From the NCBI GenBank assembly GCA_039588215.1, contig JBDHAD010000016.1, forward strand, positions 62,001 through 126,000: DNA of 64,000 nt, written 5' to 3'. How positions within the stretch are numbered: position 1 is the first letter of the stretch; each line of letters starts with the position of its first letter. Of this stretch, positions 8,281 to 16,460 are shown piece after piece. Under the pieces are notes generated by a model. It worked only from the letters and a program-made list of their open reading frames with translations, did not search any database and had not been told where the DNA came from. The stretch is from JBDHAC01 sp039588215 (GTDB taxonomy: Bacteria; Gemmatimonadota; Gemmatimonadetes; Palauibacterales; Palauibacteraceae). A program made the translations under genes and the position numbers.

Positions 8281-8847
8281 ATGAAAGCGGTCATCCTGGA
8301 CGGTTCGAGGAAAGGTGACGATTCCCTGAGCACCGCGCAGCGGATCATCCTCGACGAGCTCACCGGGATGGGGTGGGAGGTCGAGACCTTCATCTTGCAT
8401 GCGTTGGACATCTCCTACTGCCGCGGGTGCTTCGAGTGCTGGGTGAAGACGCCCGGCGTGTGCGTTTCGACGGGTGTGGGACGCGATATCGCGGGGGCGG
8501 TCATACGGAGCGATCTGACCGTGTTCCTCACGCCGATCACGTTCGGTGGGTACTCATCGGAGTTGAAGAAAGCCGTCGATCACCTCATCGGTCTCGTATC
8601 GCCCTTTTTCATGCGGATCGGGGGGGAGACCCACCACAAGCCTCGCTACGCCAAGTATCCCCGATTGCTCGGCGTGGGTGCGCTGCCGACGGCGGACGAG
8701 GAGAGCGAACGAATCTTCACGACCCTGGTCGAACGCAACGCGATCAACATGCATTCGCCCTCCCACGCGGCAGGGGTCATCCTGAGCGGCTGGTCCGCGG
8801 CGGAGGTGCGGGCCGGCGTACAATCACTCCTGATGATCGCTGCGTAG
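8281..8847 (+). CDS. Flavodoxin-fold NAD(P)H-dependent FMN reductase family protein
   Basis: A 188-residue cytoplasmic flavoprotein of the NADPH-dependent FMN reductase family. The N-terminus KAVILDGSRKGDDS is the phosphate-binding region, and YCRGCFECWVKTPGVC is the cysteine-bearing segment typical of the iron-sulfur-flavoprotein/WrbA-like branch. LTPITFGGYSSELKKAVDH is the flavin-binding loop. It starts at ATG 8281 and is followed four bases after its stop by a second, divergent member at 8852, so the two are one operon and may act as partners. It is divergent from the CcdA-like gene across about 125 bases. The substrate is not predictable. Confidence 0.85.
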   Translation: MKAVILDGSRKGDDSLSTAQRIILDELTGMGWEVETFILHALDISYCRGCFECWVKTPGVCVSTGVGRDIAGAVIRSDLTVFLTPITFGGYSSELKKAVDHLIGLVSPFFMRIGGETHHKPRYAKYPRLLGVGALPTADEESERIFTTLVERNAINMHSPSHAAGVILSGWSAAEVRAGVQSLLMIAA

Positions 8848-8851
8848 ACGC

Positions 8852-9559
8852 ATGAACCCTCCTGGGCGAGTACTCCTCCTGATCGGGAGCGCCAAGCGGA
8901 GCCGGAGCACGTCGGACGTGCTCGGCACCACCCTCCTCGAACGGCTGCGCGGGCACGGGCTCGAGGACGAGACGCTGTTTCTGCACCGGTCGGTTCATAC
9001 GGAGAAGCGTCGCCAGGAGCTGCTCCAGGCGACCGACCGCGCGGACATCATCATGCTCGCCACCCCGCTGTACGTCGATGCCCTGCCGTACCTGGTCGTC
9101 AGGGCCCTGGAGCTGATCGCGGAGCACCGCCGGACAAGACCCGCCGTGAACCGGCAACGCCTCGTCACCATCCTGAACTGCGGGTTCCCCGAGGCGCACC
9201 ACAACGATACGGCCCTCGCCATCTGCCGGCAGTTCGCCCGTGAAGCCGGTTTCGAGTGGGCGGGCGGACTCAGCCTGGGCGGTGGCGAGGCCATCAGCGG
9301 CCAACCGCTGGAGAGCAAGGGTCGCATGGTACGGAACGTCGTCCGGGCCCTAGAGCTGAGTGCCGATGCGCTGGCCGCGGGCGAGCCGGTGCCCGGGGAG
9401 GCCGTGAGACTGATGGCCAAACCTCTCGTTCCGGCCCGCGTGTACACCTGGCTGGGTGCGGTCGGCTGGAGGCGGCAGGCGAAGAAGCATGGAGCGGCGG
9501 ACAAGCTCCACGAGCGGCCTTACGAGCCCGTCGCCGAGGTGGCCGACTCGCGGGAGTGA
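8852..9559 (+). CDS. Second flavodoxin-fold NAD(P)H-dependent oxidoreductase
   Basis: A 235-residue protein with the same fold as its neighbour: VLLLIGSAKRSRSTSD at the N-terminus, LATPLYVDALPYLVVRALELI as flavin loop, and LNCGFPE followed by GLSLGGGEAISG. About 45 C-terminal residues beyond the fold are basic and may bind a partner or membrane. It begins four bases after the stop at 8847, so it is co-transcribed. It lacks the multi-cysteine segment of the first gene. Convergent with the gene at 9585. Confidence 0.8.
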   Translation: MNPPGRVLLLIGSAKRSRSTSDVLGTTLLERLRGHGLEDETLFLHRSVHTEKRRQELLQATDRADIIMLATPLYVDALPYLVVRALELIAEHRRTRPAVNRQRLVTILNCGFPEAHHNDTALAICRQFAREAGFEWAGGLSLGGGEAISGQPLESKGRMVRNVVRALELSADALAAGEPVPGEAVRLMAKPLVPARVYTWLGAVGWRRQAKKHGAADKLHERPYEPVAEVADSRE

Positions 9560-9584
9560 ACCGTTCCAAGCTCACGTACGCCGA

Positions 9585-10058
9585 TCACATCACACGATAG
9601 ACGTACGCTTCCTGAACTCGCACTCCGTTAAGCACGTTATCACGAATGCGGACGCCGTGAATACCCGGGCCGGTCCGAAGAGCGGAACGGAGGATTCGGA
9701 CGACCTGTGCGTCTGGTTTCGCCACACCGATCAGCTGCATCGTCAACGGATCGAATCGGGCAGATTCGGCGAGTATGCGGCGAATCCGTGAGTGAGCGAT
9801 CCGGGGTCCATGCCGGACGAGACGGCCCCCGCCCAGCACCAGGCGCCAATCGTCAACGTCTCGGAACCGAAGCCAAAACGCCGTATCCGGCGCAGCTCCC
9901 GCGGCGTCGAGCGCCTCGAGAAGCGACGCGCCGGCCTCGACCAGCCCCGCAGCCAGTTCTGCGCAGCCCGACTCGGAATCCAGCCGCGGCGCAGGCGCTT
10001 TCCCCCGCGTCGCGTGGGCGACACGCTGCATCTGCCGCGGCGTAACACCTGAACCCAT
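9585..10058 (-). CDS. Hypothetical protein downstream of bactofilin
   Basis: A 157-residue protein without signal or membrane segments. The ATG at 10058 follows AGGTGA and lies 25 bases after the bactofilin stop, so they are probably one transcript. Arg- and Ala-rich helical sequence (residues about 15-50) precedes a mixed region with GGGRLVRHGPRIAHSRIRRI and a C-terminal VRIRDNVLNGVRVQEAYVY. No family was recognised. Its position suggests a bactofilin-associated role, which is inference only. Confidence 0.55.
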   Translation of the reverse strand: MGSGVTPRQMQRVAHATRGKAPAPRLDSESGCAELAAGLVEAGASLLEALDAAGAAPDTAFWLRFRDVDDWRLVLGGGRLVRHGPRIAHSRIRRILAESARFDPLTMQLIGVAKPDAQVVRILRSALRTGPGIHGVRIRDNVLNGVRVQEAYVYRVM

Positions 10059-10083
10059 GGCGTTCACCTGGTCCAAGAGACAG

Positions 10084-10536
10084 CTAGGACGACCGAGAAC
10101 CCGTGCTGCTCGAGCCCCCTTCCGCGGCGCCTGAGGCACCATCCTTCGGCGGAGTAGTCGACCGGCTCCCACCCCCCATGTGACCCATGTGCAGGCGCCC
10201 GTCGACCTGCCCGCCCTCGTCGAGCTTGATGCGCGGGCCATGGACGTTCCCCTCGACCTTGCAGGTATCCTGGAGCTCAACGCGCGTCTGACCGGTGATC
10301 GTGCCCGCGACGCTACCTGCGACCACGATATCCCGGGTCGTGATGTCGCCGTCGACGGTCCCATCCCTCCCGATCACTACCGATTTCGTCGCCTCGATAC
10401 TTCCTTCCACTCGACCTTCGATGCGCACCGTCCCGTCACACTTGATCTCCCCGGTGACCTCCATCCCGGGCCCGACGACCGAGACCGTGCTGCTCGCCTC
10501 ACGAGCCGCGCTCTCGCCGTGATGATCGTTTGCCAT
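10084..10536 (-). CDS. Bactofilin family cytoskeletal protein
   Basis: A 150-residue bactofilin (DUF583). Bactofilins polymerise without nucleotides and scaffold cell-wall and shape functions at the membrane. Residues about 20-115 form the right-handed beta-helix repeat: VVGPGMEVTGEIKCDGTVRI, EGRVEGSI, VVIGRDGTVDGDI, VVAGSVAGTI and CKVEGNVHGPRI. The tail is Gly/Ser-rich and disordered, as is usual. The ATG at 10536 (MANDHHGE) has GAGG about 7 bases upstream; an upstream ATG at 10557 is less likely. Confidence 0.9.
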   Translation of the reverse strand: MANDHHGESAAREASSTVSVVGPGMEVTGEIKCDGTVRIEGRVEGSIEATKSVVIGRDGTVDGDITTRDIVVAGSVAGTITGQTRVELQDTCKVEGNVHGPRIKLDEGGQVDGRLHMGHMGGGSRSTTPPKDGASGAAEGGSSSTGSRSS

Positions 10537-10865
10537 GTTCGAGCCTCGATTCCTCATCGTGAAATCCGAGTTTCATCGGGATTCAAGGTGATCCGTCTCC
10601 TCTCTCCGCCGCCAATACCTGCAATTGCCGTGCGCGTCTTTGGGGATACAATGAGTCGGTGCCAATGAGCCTCATGCCGGCCAACGTGCTCCCGCTACTA
10701 TGGTTCCATAGCGGTGGCGCTCACGGTCGCCCCGCCGAGAAGATGCCGTTGCGAGTGTCCCTCCTCCCTGAAGATACCGCCGGCCCCCCCCGACGTCGTG
10801 ACCGCACGAGCCCGGCAACCTGGCGATGAATGGCTGTGCGCTTGGGATGCCTGGAACCTGGACGC
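10537..10865. other. Intergenic region between bactofilin and the AAA+ gene
   Basis: About 330 bases without a supported gene. It should hold the bactofilin promoter on the minus strand, but no convincing -35/-10 pair was found. I checked the minus strand for the missing C-terminal lid of the AAA+ protein and did not find it. A 54-codon plus-strand reading frame starting at 10666 looks random. Confidence 0.5.
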
Positions 10866-11420
10866 CTAGCCCGGTCGTGTGAACTCGATGATTCGGTCCA
10901 AGTGGGGCAGAAACGCCTCGTCGGCGTCCGGACGGACGTTCGATGCGAGGATCACGACCCCTGGATGCTCCTCGATACGCTGCAGCAAGTAGTCGACCTT
11001 CAAGTTGGCGTATCGGTCGTGAGCGTCTTTCACCTCCGACCGTTTACCGAACAAAGCATCCGCCTCGTCGAAGTAGAGAACGGCGTTCGCTCGCTCGGCC
11101 TCGCCGAACACCCGGTCGAGGTTCTTCTCCGTCTCGCCGATGTACTTGCCAACCACGCGGCTCACGTCCATGCGGAAGAGATCCACGTCGAGCTCTCCGG
11201 CCAGCGCCTCGATCGCCATGGTTTTGCCGGTGCCGGACGAGCCGGTGAACAGAGCCGCCAAGCCTCCGCGCTCGCGAGCTCGAATCAATGCGACTAGTTC
11301 CCGCAGTTGTTCCTCAACGGTCGCCGGAGCCGTAAGATCGCTGAGCCTGCGACTCGGCGTAAGTCGCGTAATGGGCATCTCCACGGTTGGATCGGAACCG
11401 CCGCGCTCCTGATCGTCCAT
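10866..11420 (-). CDS. Short AAA+ ATPase, truncated after the ATPase core
   Basis: A 184-residue cytoplasmic AAA+ domain related to the C-terminal ATPase of contractile-injection and similar loci. Walker A is GSSGTGKT (about residues 60-67), then RMDVSRVVGKYIGETEKNLD, Walker B VLYFDEADALFG, and sensor-1 region VVILASNVRPDADEAFLPHLD. The protein stops at IIEFTRPG, just where the helical lid (sensor 2) should begin, and lacks the winged-helix N-terminal part of longer relatives. It starts immediately after the stop of the upstream amidohydrolase (TAG then ATG at 11420), so translation is probably coupled. It may be a remnant or a minimal ATPase. Confidence 0.75.
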   Translation of the reverse strand: MDDQERGGSDPTVEMPITRLTPSRRLSDLTAPATVEEQLRELVALIRARERGGLAALFTGSSGTGKTMAIEALAGELDVDLFRMDVSRVVGKYIGETEKNLDRVFGEAERANAVLYFDEADALFGKRSEVKDAHDRYANLKVDYLLQRIEEHPGVVILASNVRPDADEAFLPHLDRIIEFTRPG

Positions 11421-13133
11421 CTAGTATCCCCTCCACCCCGGGCCGCGCACCACGCGCCCTGGTCGCGCGTCGGTGTGCTCTCCGTCCAGGAGGACTGGTC
11501 TTCCATTCACGAACACGTGCTGCACCCCGGTGGCCAGCTGGTGGGGCTCCGCGAACGTGGCGTGGTCCTGGACCGTGGCGGGATCGAACACGACGACGTC
11601 GGCAAAGAATCCGGGCCGGAGCCGCCCGCGCCCTTCCAGCCCGAGGTTGTCGGCGGGGAGCGACGTAAGCTTTCGGATCGCGTCTTCGAGAGGGAGTATT
11701 CCCTCGTCACGGACGTAGCGGCCCAGTAGCCGCGCGAACGTCCCGTAAGCGCGCGGGTGGGGATTCGAGAGCAGGAAGACGCCTTCCGGTGATAGCGATC
11801 CGGCATCGGATCCGAAGCTCACCCACGGGAGAGCGATCTTCCGGCGCACGTTGTCCTCGGACATGATGAAGTAGACCGTCCCCACACGGCTGTCGTCTTG
11901 AACGACGAGGTCCATCGCCGTCTCCTCGATCGATGCCCCACGCATCTCGGCGACCTCAGCCAGCGTCTTTCCGGTCAGATACTTGAGCGAGTCCTGCTTG
12001 AATTCGACCAGCAGCACGTTCTCGGGAGAGCCAGCCGCGAGCATCAGGTTCTCCCACTCATCGGTCGGTGCGCTCATCTCGCGCGCCACGCGGGCTCGGA
12101 TCGTCGGGTCGCGGAGTCGCTCGGCCCACGCGTCGTGCCCGCCCTCCTGCACCCAGGGGGGCATGGCCGCGTCCAGCCCGGTCGCTCCGGCCGGATAAGT
12201 GTACATGTCGGCCGTGATTCGGAGCCCCTCGGCGCGAGCGGCCTCCACCCTCGCGATGGCCGCGTCCAGCTTGTCCCAGTTCTCGCCGCCGGCCGCCTTG
12301 AGGTGGTAGATCTCGGCCGGCACCCCCGCCTCGCGCGCAATCGTGATCAACTCCTCGACCGCCTCGAGCAAGCGGTTTCCTTCGCTCCGGATATGCGAGA
12401 TGTACGCCCCGCCGTATTCGCCGGCCGTTGCCGCGAGCGCGATGAGCTCGTCCGTGTCCGCGTAGAAGGCAGGGGCATAGATGAGCGACGACCCGACCCC
12501 GAGAGCGCCCTCCTCCATGGCCGCGCGGACCAGTCCCTGCATTTCCTCCAGCTCGGTCGGCGTCGGGGGGCGGTCTTCGTAGCCGAGGACGTGAATGCGC
12601 ACGGTCGTCGCCCCAACGAACGAGGCGACGTTCGTCGAGACCCCGCGGTCCACGAGGTGGTCCAGGTACTCGCCAAGCGACGTCCAGCTCACGTCGAAGC
12701 GTATGTCTCCCTGGCGGGCGACCGTCTCCTCCTTCATGGCGTCGTTGAGGGGTCCCAGCGACCAGCCCTCGCCGAACACCTCGAGCGTGACGCCCTGCTG
12801 GATATCGCTCTGAGACCGCCCGTCTTCGATGAGCGATTCGGTTGCCCAGCTGAGCATGTTGATGAAGCCGGGTGAGATCGCCATCCCGGTTGCGTCGATC
12901 TCTCTCACACCGCTCGCGACCGCCAGCTCGCCGATAGCCGCGATCGTATCACCCGAGATCGCCACGTCCGCGACCCTCGGCGCTTCTCCGGACCCGTCGT
13001 ACACGGTCCCGCCGCGGATCAGCACGTCGTACTCGGGGGCGGAGTCCGCGGTCGTGCAGGCCGCCACGAGGGTGCCCACGAGGGAAAGCAGGGACAGTGC
13101 GAAAACCGAAGTTCGAGCATGCTTGGTGGACAT
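11421..13133 (-). CDS. Lipoprotein of the N-acyl-D-amino-acid deacylase (amidohydrolase) family, altered metal site
   Basis: A 570-residue exported amidohydrolase-fold protein. The ATG at 13133 gives a lipoprotein signal with lipobox LVAAC; longer readings lack one. It follows the D-aminoacylase layout: YDVLIRGGTVYDGSGEA, barrel, and C-terminal RPGFFADVVVFDPATV...VQHVFVNGRPVL. The first metal motif (D-x-H-x-H in normal enzymes) reads PGFINMLSWA, and the bridging position after GVT reads LEVFGEGW. His in YISHIRSEG and IYHLKAAG and Asp in FGSDAGS remain. It may act with one metal or on a different substrate. It is divergent from the Tat M19-like gene at 13261, about 127 bases away. Confidence 0.85.
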   Translation of the reverse strand: MSTKHARTSVFALSLLSLVGTLVAACTTADSAPEYDVLIRGGTVYDGSGEAPRVADVAISGDTIAAIGELAVASGVREIDATGMAISPGFINMLSWATESLIEDGRSQSDIQQGVTLEVFGEGWSLGPLNDAMKEETVARQGDIRFDVSWTSLGEYLDHLVDRGVSTNVASFVGATTVRIHVLGYEDRPPTPTELEEMQGLVRAAMEEGALGVGSSLIYAPAFYADTDELIALAATAGEYGGAYISHIRSEGNRLLEAVEELITIAREAGVPAEIYHLKAAGGENWDKLDAAIARVEAARAEGLRITADMYTYPAGATGLDAAMPPWVQEGGHDAWAERLRDPTIRARVAREMSAPTDEWENLMLAAGSPENVLLVEFKQDSLKYLTGKTLAEVAEMRGASIEETAMDLVVQDDSRVGTVYFIMSEDNVRRKIALPWVSFGSDAGSLSPEGVFLLSNPHPRAYGTFARLLGRYVRDEGILPLEDAIRKLTSLPADNLGLEGRGRLRPGFFADVVVFDPATVQDHATFAEPHQLATGVQHVFVNGRPVLLDGEHTDARPGRVVRGPGWRGY

Positions 13134-13260
13134 CCGTTGCACCTCACGGTCGCCATCGTGAACCAGGACGCGTGGTGTCCCGAAATGAGCCGGAGTAGTA
13201 TCGGGACGTTCTGTGAAAATTGGCGTCCGGCAGTCAATCGGCACCAGAGGAGGAATGAGC

Positions 13261-14382
13261 ATGGACGGGAGCCTCGACCGACGAGCCTTCTTGAGAGGAG
13301 TCGCCACTTCCGCGGTGGCAGTCCCCCTCGCACACCGCACGGTTCTGGCTGCGGCCGCCGAGGGACTCGCGCCTGGCGCCCGATCGCGGGTACCCGATCC
13401 ACGCGCGCTCATCATGGACGCGATGGGCGAGCTCCGCCCGATCTACGAGGCCCCCCTCGTTCGCGAGATGCTCGCCAGCGGCATGGACTCGATCACGGTG
13501 ACGCTGTGCGATCCGAAGGCCCAGGGAGCGGAGGCCCTCGAGCTCGCCGTAGACGGGCTGATGGAGTACGACCGCTACCTTGCCGCGCACCCGGCCCTGT
13601 TCGTGAAGGCGAAATCGGTCGCGGATGTCGACGCCGCGCGCCGCTCGGGTCGGATGGGGGTCTTCTACCTGTACCAGAACGCGACCCAGTTCGACGATGA
13701 CCCGGATCGCGTGGAGATGTTCTACCGGCTCGGGCTGACCAGCTGCCAACTCACGTACAACGAGCGCAACCTGGCCGGTGTGGGGTGCCGCGCCGAGGGC
13801 GACGACGGCGGGCTGACCGACTTCGGGCGCGAGCTGATCGATCGCATGAACGCGGTCGGTATGCTCGTGGATCTCTCGCATGCGAACATGCGCACGATGG
13901 CCGAGGCGATCGAGCACTCACGCGTGCCTGTGATCATCTCGCATACGGGGTGCGACGCCGTGCATCCGCACCTCCGCAACACGACGGACGTAAACCTCCG
14001 GCGGCTCGCGGACCGCGGCGGTGTCGTGGGCGTGTGCCAGCTGCGGCCGTTCCTGACCCTGAAGAAGCAGGACAACCTGCACGCCTATTTCGACCACATC
14101 GACCATGCGGTTCAGGTGGCAGGTCTCGAGGGCGTGTGCATCGGGAGCGATCGAGACCACCGGGTGATCGAGATGACCCCCGAGTACGTGGCGGAGCTCA
14201 GGGCGGAAGAGGGAAGCCAGGTCGTCAACCATGAGCTCCCCTACTTCATCGACGAGCTGAACGGGCCCCGGCGGATGGAGGTGGTGTGGGACGGGTTGGC
14301 CGGCCGCGGCTACTCCGAGGACGAGATCGAGAAGATCATGGGGCGGAACCTTTATCGTCTCTACGAAGAGGTGATCGGTTGA
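13261..14382 (+). CDS. Tat-exported M19 membrane-dipeptidase-like protein with altered metal ligands
   Basis: A 373-residue renal-dipeptidase (M19) family protein with a twin-arginine signal (DRRAFLRGVATSAVAV). The ATG at 13261 has AGAGGAGG at the right distance; the ATG at 13255 is too close. The classical D-x-H-x-D motif is replaced by MDAMGE, and the bridging Glu region reads YLYQNATQF (Gln). The second-site ligands are kept: LVDLSHAN, IISHTGCDAVHPHLRN and IGSDRDH. The normal binuclear zinc site is therefore probably absent or changed, and dipeptidase activity should not be assumed. The C-terminus (IMGRNLYRLYEEV) is typical of the family. Confidence 0.85.
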   Translation: MDGSLDRRAFLRGVATSAVAVPLAHRTVLAAAAEGLAPGARSRVPDPRALIMDAMGELRPIYEAPLVREMLASGMDSITVTLCDPKAQGAEALELAVDGLMEYDRYLAAHPALFVKAKSVADVDAARRSGRMGVFYLYQNATQFDDDPDRVEMFYRLGLTSCQLTYNERNLAGVGCRAEGDDGGLTDFGRELIDRMNAVGMLVDLSHANMRTMAEAIEHSRVPVIISHTGCDAVHPHLRNTTDVNLRRLADRGGVVGVCQLRPFLTLKKQDNLHAYFDHIDHAVQVAGLEGVCIGSDRDHRVIEMTPEYVAELRAEEGSQVVNHELPYFIDELNGPRRMEVVWDGLAGRGYSEDEIEKIMGRNLYRLYEEVIG

Positions 14383-14633
14383 GAGCGATCCTGCCCGTGC
14401 TGCGCCCTCGTTCCCGTCCACCCTCGCCCGCAGCCCCGCTCTTGTAGCAGTGGCCCGACACTCCGCGATGCGCCTCGTGACCAAGGGGCCGGCAACCCGC
14501 GGGCCATCGGGATCTCCGCCCCCCTTATTGGTTGGCGTGTTTTCTGCCGGTGCGTTACCCGTATCGTATCGAAGCGGATCGAGGAGACGGACCCCAGGAG
14601 AGCGAGAATAGAATGACGTCCGTTGGCGGAGTC

Positions 14634-14651
14634 GCCTTCGCTTGCGAAGGC
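14634..14651. repeat. Perfect inverted repeat
   Basis: GCCTTCGC (14634-14641) and GCGAAGGC (14644-14651) are separated by two bases. It lies upstream of the permease remnant. No T run follows, so it is not called a terminator. Confidence 0.5.
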
Positions 14652-14683
14652 ATCTCCCGCAGCTATACCCACCTTCCACCGCA

Positions 14684-14882
14684 TGTGGCGGTTCTTCCTG
14701 CTGAGCTCCGCGGCGTCCTTCCGGTCACGCAGAAACCAGCTGTGGCAGCTCGTGCTGTCGCCGCGTGGGGTGCCGGGCGGATATGTGGTCCCTCGTTGAC
14801 GGCGGTGTGCGCGTCGTTCGTCCCAGCGCGTCGGGCCAGCCGGCTCGATCCGCTCGTAGCGCTACGGAGCGGCGCTGAATAG
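14684..14882 (+). pseudogene. Remnant of a MacB/ADOP-type ABC permease
   Basis: Around 14683-14800 one frame reads MWRFFLLSSAASFRSRRNQL, resembling the start of a permease subunit. From about 14795 another frame reads SLTAVCASFVPARRASRLDP followed by LVALRSGAE and a stop at 14882. The PARRAS-R-DPLVALR ending is the well-known C-terminus of FtsX/MacB-like permeases. The two ends are almost joined, so nearly the whole gene is gone. The start boundary is approximate. The region 14383-14680 holds nothing else that I recognise. Confidence 0.6.
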
Positions 14883-14904
14883 GACGGCGGGAAGGCCTCG
14901 TTGT

Positions 14905-15105
14905 TCAACCACCACCGACGCGGAGCTGCACATAGTCGTCGTCCACGCTCGAGCAAGGGCACATCTCCAGTCGATAGCGAATCTCGGCACGCAACAGCTC
15001 CAACGCGCTGGCACTGGTCGCACCCCGCATGCTGACCATGGGGTCCGAGCAACTGGCCTCGTACTGTCCGTCCGCGGTCGTTTCGACCTGCACGTCGAAC
15101 ATCAT
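14905..15105 (-). CDS. Small HicB-like protein
   Basis: A 66-residue protein starting at one of two adjacent ATGs (15105/15102) after GAGG. The pattern FDVQVETTADGQYEASC, then GATSASALELLRAEIRYRLE, is the beta-beta-beta-alpha layout of HicB-like/UPF0150 domains. No HicA-like partner is next to it, so a toxin-antitoxin role is not supported. It lies between the permease remnant and a divergent sugar operon. Confidence 0.5.
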   Translation of the reverse strand: MMFDVQVETTADGQYEASCSDPMVSMRGATSASALELLRAEIRYRLEMCPCSSVDDDYVQLRVGGG

Positions 15106-15423
15106 GCGCAAACCTCGCAATGATCGAAGGGTGGATTCGGTCCAGGTACTGCGCCAACTGCGCGGCTGTCCTCAGTGTCACCAGGCTTCGATCTGTGCGC
15201 TAGACCTGGACGAGGGCCGTCAAGAGTTGACGCGGTCGCGACTTCCAGGCGCGCATGTTAGACTATGGTCGCGCAGATAATGGGATGTGATGGGTGAGGG
15301 CATGGACCGATTCGACACCGAGGTGCGCGCAAGACCAGCCATAACACTCCTCGGGCTGGACACCAGGTCGGAACCCCGTGCGGTCGCACGCATGCACCCC
15401 GAGCCACACCGGCGGAGGCTCGC
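15106..15423. other. Divergent intergenic region before the sugar-nucleotide genes
   Basis: About 318 bases. TTGACG at 15227 is a possible -35 element, but no good -10 lies at the right spacing. A 41-codon reading frame (15302-15427) overlaps the next gene's GTG start by four bases (GTGA). It could be a leader peptide or random; its composition does not decide. Confidence 0.35.
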
Positions 15424-16386
15424 GTGACCGAAGCCGGACGGGGTGGCGGGGGAGCGACCGGTGCCGTGCTCGGAGTGATTCTCGCCGCGGGACGGGGGAT
15501 GCGGCTGGCCCCGTTCAGCGAACGCTCGCCAAAGCCGATGCTGCCCGTACTGGGGAAGCCCCTCCTCGTCTACCACATCGAACGTCTACGGGACATCGGG
15601 GTCCGCCGAATCGTGATCGTCATCGGACACCTTGGATCCGAGATCATGCGAAGCATCGGCGACGGATCACGCTGGGATGTGACCATCGATTACGTCGATC
15701 AGACCGAGCTCCTAGGAATCGGGCACGCCGTGGCTGCCGTCGAGAGTCATATCGACCGACCCTTCTTCCTGTTGCTGGGAGACATCTTCATCCTTGAGGG
15801 CGGCGATCTGGGAGCGATGCTCGAGATCCTGGACCCGCCGGACACCTACGCGGTGCTCGCGGTTAAGGAGGAGCCCGATCCCACGGCGATCCAGCGGAAC
15901 TTCGTCGTCCTGGAGGACGAGGGCGGGTTCGTGAACCGAGTCATCGAGAAGCCTCGACACCCGCAGACCAACCTGAAGGGTTGCGGAATCTACCTGTTCG
16001 ATCCCGTCGTCTTCGACGCGGTGCGGCGCACGCCCCGCACGGCCGCACGAGACGAGTACGAGATCACCGAATCCATTCAGATCATGATCGACGACGGGTA
16101 CGGTGTACGAGCGGCGCGAGTGATCGAGGACGATCTCAACGTCAGCGATCCGCGCGATCTATTGACCGTCAACCTGAGAACGCTCGGCGATGACGTGTTC
16201 ATCGGTGAAGATGTGCACCTCGCCGAAGGCTGCCGAATCGAGCGAAGCCTGATCATGGAGGGCGCTCGGGTGGAACACCCGATCGCGGTGCAAGACTCGA
16301 TGATCTTCCCTCACACGGTCGTGAGCGGGCACACGGATATCAGTCGCCGGATCGTCACGCCCGACGGAACCATCGATTGTGAATGA
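15424..16386 (+). CDS. Sugar-phosphate nucleotidyltransferase (glucose-1-phosphate thymidylyltransferase-like)
   Basis: A 320-residue cytoplasmic enzyme that makes an NDP-sugar from NTP and sugar-1-phosphate. GVILAAGRGMRLAPFSERSP followed by KPMLPVLGKPLLVYHIE is the signature nucleotide-binding motif; FFLLLGDIF and EKPRHPQTNLKGCGIYLF are further family motifs. The C-terminal ~80 residues (DDVFIGEDVHLAEGCRIE...) form left-handed beta-helix repeats, as in long RmlA-like/GlmU-like enzymes. The start is GTG at 15424 with GGAGG about 6 bases upstream. It is followed by an epimerase (75 bases), a radical SAM protein and a glycosyltransferase, so it probably feeds a surface polysaccharide or glycan. 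Confidence 0.88.
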   Translation: MTEAGRGGGGATGAVLGVILAAGRGMRLAPFSERSPKPMLPVLGKPLLVYHIERLRDIGVRRIVIVIGHLGSEIMRSIGDGSRWDVTIDYVDQTELLGIGHAVAAVESHIDRPFFLLLGDIFILEGGDLGAMLEILDPPDTYAVLAVKEEPDPTAIQRNFVVLEDEGGFVNRVIEKPRHPQTNLKGCGIYLFDPVVFDAVRRTPRTAARDEYEITESIQIMIDDGYGVRAARVIEDDLNVSDPRDLLTVNLRTLGDDVFIGEDVHLAEGCRIERSLIMEGARVEHPIAVQDSMIFPHTVVSGHTDISRRIVTPDGTIDCE

Positions 16387-16460
16387 GGGGTGGCGACAGG
16401 CGCTTGGCCGAGTGCCGAGGGGCGATGCGGTAGCGTGGACAGGATCCGCGTAGTTCCCCG

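Noticed and set aside
10666..10830. 54-codon plus-strand ORF in the bactofilin upstream region
   Set aside because: No ribosome site, no recognisable features, Pro/Arg-rich composition like random high-GC frames.
14905..15105. Toxin-antitoxin pair based on the HicB-like protein
   Set aside because: No HicA-like or other toxin gene on either side.
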